A stretch of DNA of 64,000 bases, taken from positions 3,844,001 through 3,908,000 of the forward strand of contig NZ_CP027732.1 in the NCBI RefSeq assembly GCF_003852235.1. Reading direction: 5' to 3'. Each line of letters starts with the position of its first letter. The stretch's first letter is position 1. The position numbers were made by a program, and so were the translations under genes. Origin of the DNA: Pseudomonas sp. R4-35-07. GTDB taxonomy: Bacteria; Pseudomonadota; Gammaproteobacteria; Pseudomonadales; Pseudomonadaceae. Below are positions 43,668-53,021 of the stretch, piece by piece. The notes under the pieces were generated by a model. It made no database searches and was not told the origin of the DNA. It worked only from the letters and a program-made list of their open reading frames with translations.

Positions 43668-43743
43668 TGGCTCCACGACCTGGACTCGAACCAGGGACCC
43701 AATGATTAACAGTCATTTGCTCTACCAACTGAGCTATCGCGGA
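43668..43743 (-). tRNA. tRNA-Asn (GTT)
   Basis: 76-nt tRNA on the minus strand with an encoded CCA end (43668-43670). The acceptor stem TCCGCGA pairs with the 3' TCGTGGA (with the usual G:U), the D-loop is AGCTCAGTTGGTAGAGC, the anticodon loop CTGTTAA has anticodon GTT, and the T-loop contains GGTTCGAGTCC. No integrase or att-like duplication is seen next to it. Confidence 0.97.
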
Positions 43744-43797
43744 ATGCGCCGTATGTTACTGATTAAAAAGAAGAAGTCAAGCCTCCTCTGACGTGTG

Positions 43798-44700
43798 TCA
43801 CAACGTGGCAGGATGACTGGTCGAAACCGCCTGCTCCCTGGCCAGTTCCAGCCAGGCGCGCGCAGCGGGTGGTAAGTGGGCACTGGCGCGCCAAGCCAGG
43901 GCGATATGCCAGTCAGTGTGGGGCTCGTCCAAGGGGATCAATGCGATGCCGGCGTGTTGGTGTGTGTGCGCCAGCATCCGTGGCAGGAAGGCGACGCCCA
44001 GGCCGGCGGTGACCAGGTCGACGATAAAGTCGATCTGCCCGCTACGAGCAGTCACCTTTGGCACTACGCTCTTGCGTTCGCAGGCGGCGAGGATTTTCGC
44101 GTTGAGGGCGAAACCGGCTTCGAACAAGATGAACGGCGAGTCTGCCAGGTCGGTGAAGTCGATGCGTTCGCGGCGCGCCAATGGGTGGCTGACAGGTAAT
44201 ACGGCGATCAACGGTTCGTTGCGTACAGGCTGGTAGTCGAAGCCTTCATCCACCGGCAGCAGCAGGGCCGCCAGGTCAACCTCCCCGGCTTCCAGGCATT
44301 CGCGCAGTTTTTTGCTGCCGTATTCGGTGAGTTCGATGTCGATGTCGGGGTAGCGCGTGCGGTAGGTGGCGAACATTGTCGCAAACAGTACGCCGCAACC
44401 TACCGGTGGCAGACCGATGCGCAGCACGCCGCGCTTGAGACCGCGCAGGTCGTTGATCTCCACCACCAGGTCATTGTGTTCGGCAAGCAGCACCAGGGCG
44501 CGGCGGTAGGTAATTTCGCCGGCGGCGGTGAGTTCGTTCTTGTGGCCAAGACGATTGAGCAGCGGTGTGCCCAACTCCTCTTCGAGGGTCTTGACCGCCT
44601 TGCTGACCGTGGACTGGGTCAGGGATACCACCTCGGCCGCCTGGGAAAAACCGCCCTGGCGCACCACTTCGACAAACGCTCGCAGGGTTCGCAGGTTCAT
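43798..44700 (-). CDS. LysR-family transcriptional regulator
   Basis: 300-aa LTTR. The HTH begins MNLRTLRAFVEVVRQGGFSQ and contains VVSLTQSTVSKAVKTLEEEL, followed by the effector domain (RIGLPPVGCGVLFATMFATY). ATG 44700. It is divergent from lldD, with a palindrome ATA-N11-TAT between them, so it probably controls the lldD promoter. Its ligand is unknown; L-lactate or a related hydroxyacid is a reasonable guess from context. Confidence 0.92.
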   Translation of the reverse strand: MNLRTLRAFVEVVRQGGFSQAAEVVSLTQSTVSKAVKTLEEELGTPLLNRLGHKNELTAAGEITYRRALVLLAEHNDLVVEINDLRGLKRGVLRIGLPPVGCGVLFATMFATYRTRYPDIDIELTEYGSKKLRECLEAGEVDLAALLLPVDEGFDYQPVRNEPLIAVLPVSHPLARRERIDFTDLADSPFILFEAGFALNAKILAACERKSVVPKVTARSGQIDFIVDLVTAGLGVAFLPRMLAHTHQHAGIALIPLDEPHTDWHIALAWRASAHLPPAARAWLELAREQAVSTSHPATL

Positions 44701-44729
44701 CAGTATTCCTTTTGCGACTGGATTGCAGC

Positions 44730-44748
44730 GATAAAAGTTGTTTTTATC
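44730..44748. promoter_or_regulatory. LysR box between the regulator and lldD
   Basis: GATAAAA-GTTGT-TTTTATC is a perfect 7-bp dyad and contains ATA-N11-TAT, the classic LTTR T-N11-A box. It lies 29 bases upstream of the regulator start and 51 bases upstream of lldD. Confidence 0.7.
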
Positions 44749-44799
44749 ATGCCATAACTTTGCTTATCGTGGGCCACTTTGCCGAGTGGAGCCCATGCC

Positions 44800-45954
44800 A
44801 TGATTATTTCGTCCGCCTCCGATTACCGTGCTGCCGCCAAGCGCAAGTTACCGCGCTTTCTGTTCGACTATATCGATGGCGGCGCCTATGCCGAACACAC
44901 CCTGCGCGCCAATAGCTCGGACCTGGCAGAGATCAGCCTGCGCCAGCGCATCTTGCGCAATGTCGACAACCTGAGTTTGAAGACCTCGCTATTTGGCCAG
45001 GAGCTGGCCATGCCGGTCATTCTCAGCCCGGTCGGCTTGACGGGCATGTATGCACGACGCGGAGAAGTGCAAGCAGCCAAGGCGGCGGCGAACGCCGGTG
45101 TGCCCTTCTGCCTGTCGACGGTGTCGGTGTGCCCGATCGAGGAAGTCGCCTCGCAAAGCCCGCAGTCGATCTGGTTCCAGCTGTATGTGCTCAAGGATCG
45201 CGGCTTTATGCGCAATGCCTTGGAGCGGGCGCAGGCGGCAGGCGTGACGACACTGGTGTTCACCGTTGACATGCCAACCCCCGGCGCGCGTTACCGTGAT
45301 GCGCATTCGGGCATGTCCGGGCCGTATGCGGCGCAACGGCGGATATTGCAGGCCGTGACTAAGCCGCAGTGGGCGTTCGATGTGGGCTTGATGGGCCGCC
45401 CCCACGACCTCGGCAATATTTCCAGGTACCTGGGCAAACCCACGCACCTGGAAGACTACATCGGCTGGCTGGCCACCAACTTCGACCCGTCGATCAGTTG
45501 GAAAGACCTGGAGTGGATCCGCGACTTCTGGAAGGGCCCGATGATCATCAAAGGCATTCTGGACCCGCAGGATGCCAAGGATGCCGTAAGTTTCGGCGCC
45601 GACGGCATCGTGGTCTCCAACCATGGCGGCCGCCAGCTCGATGGCGTGCTGTCGACCGCCAAAGCGTTGCCGCCGATTGCCGAGGCCGTTGGCGATGACC
45701 TCACCGTGCTGGTGGATTCCGGCATTCGTTCCGGGCTCGACGTGGTGCGCATGCTCGCGCTCGGCGCCAAGGCCTGCCTGCTGGGGCGCTCCGCGGTGTA
45801 TGCGCTGGCCGCCGATGGCCAGCACGGCGTGGAAAACCTGCTGGAGATATTCGCCAAGGAAATGCGCGTCGCCATGACGCTGACAGGGGTCACTTCCATC
45901 GCGCAGATTGACCGTTCTACGTTGGTAACCTCCTCTTCAAACATTCAATATTAG
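44800..45954 (+). CDS. lldD: FMN-dependent L-lactate dehydrogenase
   Basis: 384-aa alpha-hydroxyacid oxidase, aligning end-to-end with E. coli LldD. FMN and substrate residues are visible in [37 protein letters not shown], and the catalytic His motif [15 protein letters not shown], with [18 protein letters not shown] after it. It oxidises L-lactate to pyruvate and feeds electrons to the respiratory quinone pool at the inner membrane. ATG 44800 gives the standard [12 protein letters not shown] start. The usual lldP and lldR neighbours are absent; a LysR gene takes the regulatory position. Confidence 0.95.
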   Translation: MIISSASDYRAAAKRKLPRFLFDYIDGGAYAEHTLRANSSDLAEISLRQRILRNVDNLSLKTSLFGQELAMPVILSPVGLTGMYARRGEVQAAKAAANAGVPFCLSTVSVCPIEEVASQSPQSIWFQLYVLKDRGFMRNALERAQAAGVTTLVFTVDMPTPGARYRDAHSGMSGPYAAQRRILQAVTKPQWAFDVGLMGRPHDLGNISRYLGKPTHLEDYIGWLATNFDPSISWKDLEWIRDFWKGPMIIKGILDPQDAKDAVSFGADGIVVSNHGGRQLDGVLSTAKALPPIAEAVGDDLTVLVDSGIRSGLDVVRMLALGAKACLLGRSAVYALAADGQHGVENLLEIFAKEMRVAMTLTGVTSIAQIDRSTLVTSSSNIQY

Positions 45955-46039
45955 TCAGAGAAATGACGCGACTGTTTGTCGACGGCTTTCATGAAAAATC
46001 AGTTCATTGATTTATATAGGTATTTATTAATTCAAACGA

Positions 46040-46056
46040 TTGGCACGAATCTGGCT
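46040..46056 (+). promoter_or_regulatory. Possible sigma-54 promoter upstream of the diguanylate cyclase
   Basis: TTGGCACG-AATC-TGGCT matches the sigma-54 -24/-12 pattern (TTGGCACG-N4-TTGCW), with both the GG and GC dinucleotides at the right spacing and one mismatch in the -12 half. It lies in an AT-rich 286-base gap, 184 bases before the GGDEF gene. Confidence 0.4.
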
Positions 46057-46240
46057 CTAACCCACTCACGCAGGTCAAGCGATGACAAGACGTGTGGCAG
46101 TGCCCTGGGCTTATAACCCGGCGTAAAGCGGTCTAAACTGTTTCCAATGTTTTACGGAACTGAAGGAACAGTAAGACGCTTGGCACTTGCCACTCTCATC
46201 CCGCCTGTAAGACAGTCATGTGCTTAGAGGCCGCCTACGT

Positions 46241-47167
46241 ATGAAAACACCGACCCAGACCAACGCAATTGACTTTGACAGTGCCAAATTGCAACGCCTG
46301 GGGTTTGGTCAGCCGTCCCTTCGCCCCCATCGCCCCGCCACCCTCGGTCAGCTTCGCCAGCAACTGAACCAGCAATTGCAGACCAGCCTGGAACCGGAAC
46401 GCATCCTCGGCTTGTTCTTCCGTGAAGTGCAACGCCTGGTGCCGCTGGACGCGCTGCAATACCGCTACGCGATCAGCGACCTGCGCCTGGAGTTCGGCCA
46501 TCGCGGCCATCATTCGGTGAGCTACACCTTGAGCCATGAGGGCGAGCACTTGGGTGAGCTGGTGTTCCGTCGCAACCAACGCTTCCTCGAAGAGGAACTG
46601 GGCCAGCTCGAGTCCCTGCTCGCAACGTTGCTTTACCCAATGCGCAACGCCCTGCTCTACCGCGCCGCCACCCGCAGTGCCCTGCGCGATCCTTTGACCG
46701 AAACCGGCAACCGCGTGGCCATGGACCAGACCCTGCAACGGGAAATTGACATGGCTCGGCGCCATATGCACCCGCTGTCCCTGTTGATGCTGGACATCGA
46801 TCACTTCAAGAAGATCAATGACACCCATGGTCATGCCGCCGGCGACAGCGTATTGCGCGCCGTGGCCGCAGCGATCAAAAGCCAGTTGCGCAACGTGGAC
46901 ATGGTGTTTCGATTCGGCGGGGAAGAATTTCTGATCCTGCTCTCCAACACCGGGCGCGATGCGGCGCGGATGGTCGGCGAGCGCCTGCGCCAGGCGGCAC
47001 AAGCCCATGATTACTGGGTGGAGGGTACGCGGGTCGACTTGACGGTGAGCCTTGGCTGTTCGACGTTATTGGCGGCCGAGTCGGCGGAAAGCCTGCTGCG
47101 CCGGGCCGACAATGCCTTGTACGTGGCCAAGCGCGAAGGCCGCAACCGCTTGGCAATGGCGGGGTAA
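46241..47167 (+). CDS. Diguanylate cyclase (GGDEF domain)
   Basis: 308-aa c-di-GMP synthase. The N-terminal half (about 25-150) is a GAF-like or unclassified sensor region. The GGDEF domain follows: DPLTETGNRVAMDQTLQREI, LLMLDIDHFKKINDTHGHAA and the active-site loop FRFGGEEFLILL (GGEEF, expected to be active). There is no RxxD I-site five residues before the loop: the stretch reads RNVDMVFRFGGEEF, where RNVD does give a candidate RxxD, so feedback inhibition by c-di-GMP is possible. ATG 46241. An inverted repeat ATGGCGGGGT spans its stop codon (47156-47178). Confidence 0.93.
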   Translation: MKTPTQTNAIDFDSAKLQRLGFGQPSLRPHRPATLGQLRQQLNQQLQTSLEPERILGLFFREVQRLVPLDALQYRYAISDLRLEFGHRGHHSVSYTLSHEGEHLGELVFRRNQRFLEEELGQLESLLATLLYPMRNALLYRAATRSALRDPLTETGNRVAMDQTLQREIDMARRHMHPLSLLMLDIDHFKKINDTHGHAAGDSVLRAVAAAIKSQLRNVDMVFRFGGEEFLILLSNTGRDAARMVGERLRQAAQAHDYWVEGTRVDLTVSLGCSTLLAAESAESLLRRADNALYVAKREGRNRLAMAG

Positions 47168-47178
47168 AACCCCGCCAT
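47156..47178. terminator. Hairpin across the stop codon of the GGDEF gene
   Basis: ATGGCGGGGT-AAA-ACCCCGCCAT is a perfect 10-bp dyad with a 3-base loop. It sits between convergent genes (stops at 47167 and 47189). It has no T-tract, so intrinsic termination is uncertain. Confidence 0.5.
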
Positions 47179-47188
47179 CACGGGTGCA

Positions 47189-47995
47189 TCACGCCTCGCT
47201 GGCGACGCGCGCCTGGCGCTCACGAACGAGTACGGGCGCCTTTTCTTTCTCTTGTTCCAGGCGCATGCAGCTTTCCAGGAACAGGTACATATAGTCGTAG
47301 CTCTTGCACACCGCCTGGCGCAACTCCACCTGCAGGGCCTTGCTCGGGTTCGTGCCGGCCAGTGTGCAGATGATTTCCAGGGCTTCCCAAGGGTGCGCGT
47401 CATCATACTGGGCGTGCATCTTCAGCCACTTCATCGCGCGCTTGCGTTCTTCCTCCGGGAAGGCGGCAGCATACACGCCGGTGGAACAGACCACGGCAGA
47501 CCACTCGCCAGTGGCGCCCTCGATGGCGTAGTTGGTGGCGGCAATCGCAACGATCAACGAATCCGCCGAACTGGTGTGCCAACACCAATGACTCAATGCG
47601 TGCAACTCCGGTGGCACATCCTGTGCCTGCAGCTCTTCAAGACTGACGCCGTGGGCACGTGCCCAATGCACCCAATAATCGGCGTGGTTCAATTCCACGC
47701 GGATATTGCGCATCAGCCAACGACGCGCCATGTCCTCCCCCGGATGGCGGGCAAACTTGGTCTTGGTGAGGTTCTGTGCCATGTACAAGGCGAACTGCTC
47801 CACCACGGGCCAGCCACCGATCAGGTAGTGGCGCATGGTCTTGGCGCTGAGCGTGTTATCGCGCATGCGTTGGTACAGTTCGTGTTCGACAACCCGACGC
47901 TTGCTCTCGCTACAGTCCAGGATCAATTGCTGCGCCCAGGCGGGATAACTCGAGGCTTCCATAAGCGGGCCGGTTCTGTTGAAGGTGTCGATCAC
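47189..47995 (-). CDS. TenA/PqqC-like heme-oxygenase-fold protein
   Basis: 268-aa all-helical protein of the TenA/THI-4/PqqC superfamily. Landmarks are MRHYLIGGWPVVEQFALYMA, RNIRVELNHADYWVHWARAH, and the central SADSLIVAIAATNYAIEGAT and MKWLKMHAQYDDAHPWEALE (a candidate set of Glu/His ligands). Members range from thiaminases to iron-containing oxygenases; a thiamin role is not supported by neighbours. The start is GTG 47995, since AAGGAG lies 7 bases upstream; a later ATG at 47962 lacks one. It is flanked by two c-di-GMP genes, a possible but unproven functional link. Confidence 0.8.
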   Translation of the reverse strand: MIDTFNRTGPLMEASSYPAWAQQLILDCSESKRRVVEHELYQRMRDNTLSAKTMRHYLIGGWPVVEQFALYMAQNLTKTKFARHPGEDMARRWLMRNIRVELNHADYWVHWARAHGVSLEELQAQDVPPELHALSHWCWHTSSADSLIVAIAATNYAIEGATGEWSAVVCSTGVYAAAFPEEERKRAMKWLKMHAQYDDAHPWEALEIICTLAGTNPSKALQVELRQAVCKSYDYMYLFLESCMRLEQEKEKAPVLVRERQARVASEA

Positions 47996-48038
47996 TGTAG
48001 GGCTCCTTTTTAAGTGTGATGTACAGACCAGCAAAGTT

Positions 48039-50501
48039 TCAGCGGAATGTGCCGGGCGCCTTGAATAACAGGGGCTGCGGCCGCGCAGGTCGGCATTGCA
48101 GGCTATCGAAGGTAAACAATTGCGGACGTTCAATCAGATAGCCCTGAGCGTAGTCCACGCCTATCTCAAGTAATGCCTGTTCGATCTGCGACGTTTCAAC
48201 AAACTCGGCGATAGTGCGCTTACCCATCACATGGCCTATGTGATTGATCACTTCGACCATGGCGCGGTTAATCGGGTCGTCCAGCATATCCTTTACGAAA
48301 CTTCCATCGATCTTCAGGAAGTCTACAGGTAAATGTTTGAGATAGGCGAACGAGGACATTCCGGCACAAAAGTCATCCAGGGAAAAATGACAACCTAACG
48401 CTTTGAGTTCATTAATAAAACGAATGGCACTGCCTAAATTGGCGATAGCGCTTGTCTCGGTTATTTCAAAACAAATCATTTCCGGAGGGATGTTGTAAGT
48501 GCCGAATTTCTCACGTAAAAAACCAAGAAAATCGTCATCGCCAATGGTTATTCCTGACAGATTAATCGCACACATGGCCATAGGTCGGCCCGGACGCTCG
48601 TGCATGCAACGCGCGATGATCTTGAAGACGTTCTCCACCACCCACCGGTCCAGGGAAGTCATCAAGCCGTAACGCTCGGCCGCCGGAATAAAACTGTCGG
48701 GCAGAATGATTCGCCCCGCCTCGTCGTGCAGCCGCAGGAGAATTTCGATGTGCCCATTGCCCGCTTCGGTATGGCCCAGAGGCGAGATTTCCTGGGAGTA
48801 CAGGCAAAACCGATTCTCTTCCAACGCCATGTGCAAGCGCTGTACCCAGGCCATTTCACCAAAGCGCAGGGACAGCTCCGAGTCATCGGCGTGATACACC
48901 TGCACCCGGTTACGCCCCTTTTCCTTGGCCATGTAGCACGCCATATCGGCGGCGCGCAGGGACGTTTCCAGGGTGGTCGGGGTGTGTGAGATATGCACCA
49001 GGCCGATGCTGACGGTGGTCATGAACGGCCGGCCCTTCCACACAAAATGCAGGTTCTGCACGGTGTGACGCAGGCTCTCGGCGATCTTCTCGGCCACCGG
49101 CGCCGGGCAATTCTCCAGGAGGATGCCAAACTCATCGCCGCCCAGCCGCGCCAGGGTATCGCCTTCGCGCAAGTCCGATTGCAGCAACGCACAAATGTGC
49201 CGCAGCAACTCGTCGCCCGCAGCGTGGCCGCAGGTGTCATTGACCAGTTTGAACTGGTCCAGATCGAGAAACATCAAGGCATGGCGGCCGTTTTGCTGGC
49301 GCGCTACCTGCTGCAGCACCTGCTCCAGGCGGTATTCGAATTCACGGCGATTGGCCAGGCCGGTCAGGGCGTCATGGGTCGCCTGCCAGGACAGGTTGGC
49401 GATGTACTGGCGCTCCTGGGTCATGTCATGCAGCACCAGCACCGCGCCACTGACCTTGCCGGCGCTGCGAATCGGCGCGCCCACCAGGGTCACGGAAACG
49501 GTGCTGCCGTCCAGGCGCTGGATCAACTTGGAATGTTCACTGCCGCCACTGAGTTCGCCCTTGATGATGTGCTCGATCAGGGTGAAGCCGTCCGGCTCGG
49601 CGTTTTCATCCAGCAACTTGAACAACGCCGCCAGCGGCAGGCCCTGGGCCTGGGCCGACTGCCAGTGGGTCAACGCTTCGGCGGCGGGGTTCATGTAGGC
49701 AATCGCACCGTCCACGTCGGTGGTGATGACACCGTCGCCGATCGACTCCAGGGTAATCTGCGCCCGCTCCTTCTCCGCCTGCAGGGCATCGGCAAACGCA
49801 TGACGCTGGGTCAGCAACTTGTGCGTGCGCAGCAACGCCAACACGATCAGGCCCAGGGCCGTGGCCAAGTTGGTGATCAACAACAGGCGCAGGATCATCC
49901 GCGACCCTTCACCCAAGGCATCACTGAACGCCTTGGCCGCCGGTGTCACACCTTCGTTGATGGCCGTGATGCGCGCCTTCCACAGGCGCACATCGTCAGC
50001 ATTGACCCGATCAGCAGCAACGGCGCCATGCATTGCCTGGGCGAGGTCGTCCAGCTGCAACAAGTAGCCGTCGCCCACCGTCCAGAGTTCGATGGCTTTT
50101 TCCAGGTAACTGAAATGGCGGAAGTTGAGGTACAGCCAGATCAGGCTGGAGACGTCGTCCGGGTGGTTGCCACCCTTGATGATGCCCTGGCGTGCGGCGG
50201 GGATATCCGGGGTGGGACGGTCCAACGCAACGCGCAATTCATGCCCGCCCTGGGGCACGGCAATCGCTTGCTGATATTTGAGGTAAGTGGCGGCTTCGCG
50301 GTTATCGGCGTAAAGGGTCAGGTAGTAGATGGCGTCCTTCTGGCCCTTGGACCACAGACTTTCGCCAGCCACATAGCCACGCACCGCCGAGAGCACGTAG
50401 AGACTGACGCAGCCTAACAATGCCTGGAACAGCACGACGGCAATGAAGGGCCAGACAATGCCCAGCAACCGTGGCGTTCCGAGAGTCCGCTTTTGCTTCA
50501 T
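48039..50501 (-). CDS. Membrane GGDEF-EAL protein with PAS domain
   Basis: 820 aa. TM1 near residues 14-36, a periplasmic region of about 165 residues, TM2 near 205-225, then PAS (about 250-370), GGDEF (380-545) and EAL (560-805). The GGDEF loop RLGGDEFGILLE is intact. The EAL domain has EILLR in place of EALLR, NLSG, EITETSAI, LDDFCAGMSS (DDFGAG changed to DDFCAG), KIDGSFVKD and AEFVET; most catalytic residues remain, so phosphodiesterase activity is plausible. ATG 50501 is chosen; the frame is open upstream. This is a bifunctional or signal-switched c-di-GMP enzyme. Confidence 0.92.
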   Translation of the reverse strand: MKQKRTLGTPRLLGIVWPFIAVVLFQALLGCVSLYVLSAVRGYVAGESLWSKGQKDAIYYLTLYADNREAATYLKYQQAIAVPQGGHELRVALDRPTPDIPAARQGIIKGGNHPDDVSSLIWLYLNFRHFSYLEKAIELWTVGDGYLLQLDDLAQAMHGAVAADRVNADDVRLWKARITAINEGVTPAAKAFSDALGEGSRMILRLLLITNLATALGLIVLALLRTHKLLTQRHAFADALQAEKERAQITLESIGDGVITTDVDGAIAYMNPAAEALTHWQSAQAQGLPLAALFKLLDENAEPDGFTLIEHIIKGELSGGSEHSKLIQRLDGSTVSVTLVGAPIRSAGKVSGAVLVLHDMTQERQYIANLSWQATHDALTGLANRREFEYRLEQVLQQVARQQNGRHALMFLDLDQFKLVNDTCGHAAGDELLRHICALLQSDLREGDTLARLGGDEFGILLENCPAPVAEKIAESLRHTVQNLHFVWKGRPFMTTVSIGLVHISHTPTTLETSLRAADMACYMAKEKGRNRVQVYHADDSELSLRFGEMAWVQRLHMALEENRFCLYSQEISPLGHTEAGNGHIEILLRLHDEAGRIILPDSFIPAAERYGLMTSLDRWVVENVFKIIARCMHERPGRPMAMCAINLSGITIGDDDFLGFLREKFGTYNIPPEMICFEITETSAIANLGSAIRFINELKALGCHFSLDDFCAGMSSFAYLKHLPVDFLKIDGSFVKDMLDDPINRAMVEVINHIGHVMGKRTIAEFVETSQIEQALLEIGVDYAQGYLIERPQLFTFDSLQCRPARPQPLLFKAPGTFR

Positions 50502-50572
50502 GAAGTCCCTTGCACATGCACAGCTCAATACGCACGCGAAAATCCGCTCCCGATCGCACAACCTAAGCCAAA

Positions 50573-52390
50573 TCACCGCACTTGTTGCAAGTGTCCATAC
50601 AATTTGGCGTACAGCCCCCCGTCGGCAATCAATTGCTGATGGTCGCCATCCTCGGCGATACGCCCGCCATCGAACACCAACACCCGATCCGCCTGTTTCA
50701 CCGCTGAAAGGCGGTGGGCGATGATCAGTGTAGTACGCCCGCTGAGAAACCGCGCCAGTGCCTGGTGCAGGTTGTACTCGGTGGCCGCGTCCAGAGCCGA
50801 GGTGGCTTCATCCAGGATCACCACCTTGGGCTCGGCCAGCACCATGCGCGCGATGGCCAGGCGTTGCCGCTGGCCGCCGGAAAAGCGCACGCCAGAGCGA
50901 CCCACTATGCTGTCCAGGCCCAACGGCAATGCCTTGACGGTCGCCTCCAACTGGGCTATTTCCAGCGCCTGCCAGCACGCCTGATCCGTACGCTCGCGGC
51001 CCATTGTCAGGTTGGCGCGCACGGTATCGTTGAACAGTGCCGGGTGTTGCAGCACCACCGCGACGTTTTCGCGAATAGTCGCCAGGCCGATGTCCTGCTG
51101 GGTCGCGCCGCCAAAACGGATACTGCCGGCCTGGGGTGTGTAGAGGCCCAGCAACAGTTGCACCAGGGTACTTTTGCCGCCGCCGCTGGCGCCGACAATC
51201 GCCACCTTTTCCCCCGGTGCGATGGCCAGGTTCAATTGGTCGAGCACCAGGTCATCGCCGTAGCCGAAGTCCAGGCCGCGCACGTCGATGCCAACGGTTG
51301 CACGCCCGGTGAACGGATCGGTCCCCCCGGCGTACTGCGGCTCGTCGGCGCGGGCCAGCAGCTCGTTGATGCGCGTCAACGCGCCGCCTGCCGCGTAGTA
51401 GGCATATTGCAGGTTCAGCAATTGCTCCACCGGGCCGATCATGAACCACAGGTAGCTGAACACCGCCAGCATCTGGCCGATGGACAGGTCGGAAAACAGC
51501 ACGGTGAGCATCGCCGCTGCGCGAAAAATGTCGATGCCGAACTGGAACAGCAAGCCACTGGCACGGCTGGACGCGTCGGTCTTCCATTGCGAGTGAATGG
51601 CGTAGTCGCGCACTTCCTGGGCACGCTGGCCCAGACGCCCGAGGAAAAAGCCCTGGCGGTTACCGGCGCGCACTTCCTGGATGGCGTCCAGGGTTTCGGT
51701 CAGCGCCTGGGTGAAGCGCGAGGTGCTGTCGTTTTCCAGTTTCTTCAAGTGTTTGACGCGCTTGCCCAACTGCACCGTGGCGTAGATCACCAGCGGGTTG
51801 AACAGCAGGATCAACAGCGCCAGTTGCCAGTGCATCCACACCAGGATGGCCGAGGTGCCAACCAGGGTCAGCATCGCCACCAGAAAGCGGCTGAGGGTTT
51901 CGCCGACGAATTTGTCCAGTGTGTCCAGGTCGGTGACCAAGTGGGTGGTCACCGTGCCGCTGCCCAGGCTTTCGTATTCGCCGAGGGAGATGCGCTTGAG
52001 CCGCTCGATCAGCCGCACGCGGATGCGGTAGACGATGTCCTTGGCCAATCGCGCAAACAGCCGCGCCTGCACCACGTTGAACACCAGCGCGCCGCAGCGC
52101 AGGGCCAGGGTGATCACCAGCATCAGGCCGATATAACCGGCGGCCTGCTGCCAGCCCAGCGGCAAGGCGTGGTTCATCACCTTGAGCGCGGCATCGCCAC
52201 GGCCCAACAGCACTTCGTCGACCAACAGCGGTAACAGCAACGGGATGGGTACGCTGCACAAGGTCGCGAGCACGGCCACGCTGTTGGCGATCCACAGGGA
52301 TTTCCTGTGGCGCAGGGCCAAGCGGCGAATTTCCGCCCAGGTCAGGCGGTCGGTGCGCTTGGGTTCAGGCGTGTCGGGCTGATCATGCAC
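50573..52390 (-). CDS. ABC exporter, fused membrane and ATPase domains
   Basis: About 605 aa. A six-helix type I exporter membrane domain (residues 20-330) is followed by an ATPase domain with Walker A VGASGGGKSTL, signature RFSGGQRQRLAIARM, Walker B VVILDEATSALD, and H-loop LIIAHRLS. The start is placed at GTG 52390, which overlaps the stop of the dsbA-like gene by 8 bases; GGAG is 10 bases upstream. An ATG at 52453 is also in frame but would overlap that gene by 71 bases. Homodimeric half-transporter of the MsbA/lipid or multidrug type; substrate unknown. Confidence 0.9.
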   Translation of the reverse strand: MHDQPDTPEPKRTDRLTWAEIRRLALRHRKSLWIANSVAVLATLCSVPIPLLLPLLVDEVLLGRGDAALKVMNHALPLGWQQAAGYIGLMLVITLALRCGALVFNVVQARLFARLAKDIVYRIRVRLIERLKRISLGEYESLGSGTVTTHLVTDLDTLDKFVGETLSRFLVAMLTLVGTSAILVWMHWQLALLILLFNPLVIYATVQLGKRVKHLKKLENDSTSRFTQALTETLDAIQEVRAGNRQGFFLGRLGQRAQEVRDYAIHSQWKTDASSRASGLLFQFGIDIFRAAAMLTVLFSDLSIGQMLAVFSYLWFMIGPVEQLLNLQYAYYAAGGALTRINELLARADEPQYAGGTDPFTGRATVGIDVRGLDFGYGDDLVLDQLNLAIAPGEKVAIVGASGGGKSTLVQLLLGLYTPQAGSIRFGGATQQDIGLATIRENVAVVLQHPALFNDTVRANLTMGRERTDQACWQALEIAQLEATVKALPLGLDSIVGRSGVRFSGGQRQRLAIARMVLAEPKVVILDEATSALDAATEYNLHQALARFLSGRTTLIIAHRLSAVKQADRVLVFDGGRIAEDGDHQQLIADGGLYAKLYGHLQQVR

Positions 52391-53018
52391 AGGTGGCGCG
52401 CTCCAGCCATCGCCCCAGCAATGGCGACAATTCGGACAAGGGCTGGTAGCCATTGGTCAGCAGCGCCAACTGGCCATTGCGCTCGGCCAGCAAGGTCGGG
52501 AAGCCTGCGATGCCCAGGTCCTGTACCCAGGTGAAATCGGCGGCCGTGGCGGCGTGCTGTTCGGCGCGGTCGAACTCGCCGGCAAACTCGATACGCGGAA
52601 TACCGGCCTGCTCGGCCAGTTCCACCAGCACATGGGCAGAGGTGACGTCGCGGCCTTCTACATAGAACGCGTGCTGGATCAGCCCAAGCAGCTTCCAGGC
52701 GCAATCGGGCGCCAGGCTGCGCGCAGTGACGATGGCGCGGCACGCAGGCTCGGTGTCATAGACAAACCCATCGGGCAGCGCGCCTTCGCGCTTGAACGGC
52801 TGGCCGGTGGCGTCAGTCACCGCCTGCCAGTGCTCGAGGATATAGCGCCGGGTGTTCGGCTCCAGCGCCGCGCCGCTGCCGGTGCGCAAGCCACCCACCA
52901 CCAGGTGCAACTCCACACCGCTCGCCCGGGCCTGCTCAACCAGCGCCTGCGCCACTGGGGAAAAGCCCCAGCACCAGGAACACATCGGGTCCATCACATA
53001 GAGCAGGCGCGCGGGCAT
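52383..53018 (-). CDS. DsbA-family (FrnE-like) thiol oxidoreductase
   Basis: 211 aa of the DsbA/FrnE group. The redox motif CSWC is at residues 13-16 in YVMDPMCSWCWGF. The remainder has the helical insertion and FPTLLAERNG near the C-terminus, the thioredoxin-fold cis-Pro loop (GFPTL). There is no signal peptide, so it is cytoplasmic, as is usual for FrnE-like proteins. ATG 53018. It lies upstream of, and overlaps, the ABC exporter gene, so the two are cotranscribed. Three bases separate its start from the trhO stop. Confidence 0.9.
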   Translation of the reverse strand: MPARLLYVMDPMCSWCWGFSPVAQALVEQARASGVELHLVVGGLRTGSGAALEPNTRRYILEHWQAVTDATGQPFKREGALPDGFVYDTEPACRAIVTARSLAPDCAWKLLGLIQHAFYVEGRDVTSAHVLVELAEQAGIPRIEFAGEFDRAEQHAATAADFTWVQDLGIAGFPTLLAERNGQLALLTNGYQPLSELSPLLGRWLERATCA

Positions 53019-53021
53019 GGT

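Noticed and set aside
43668-43743. tRNA-Asn as an island attachment site
   Set aside because: No integrase, no repeated tRNA 3' end and no compositional break were seen on either side.
48993-50417. A 474-codon frame antisense to the GGDEF-EAL gene
   Set aside because: The sense frame has all c-di-GMP motifs. The antisense product shows no domain.
50714-52234. A 506-codon plus-strand frame antisense to the ABC exporter
   Set aside because: It lies wholly opposite the exporter, has the same low-complexity His/Gln/Ala composition and no ribosome binding site.
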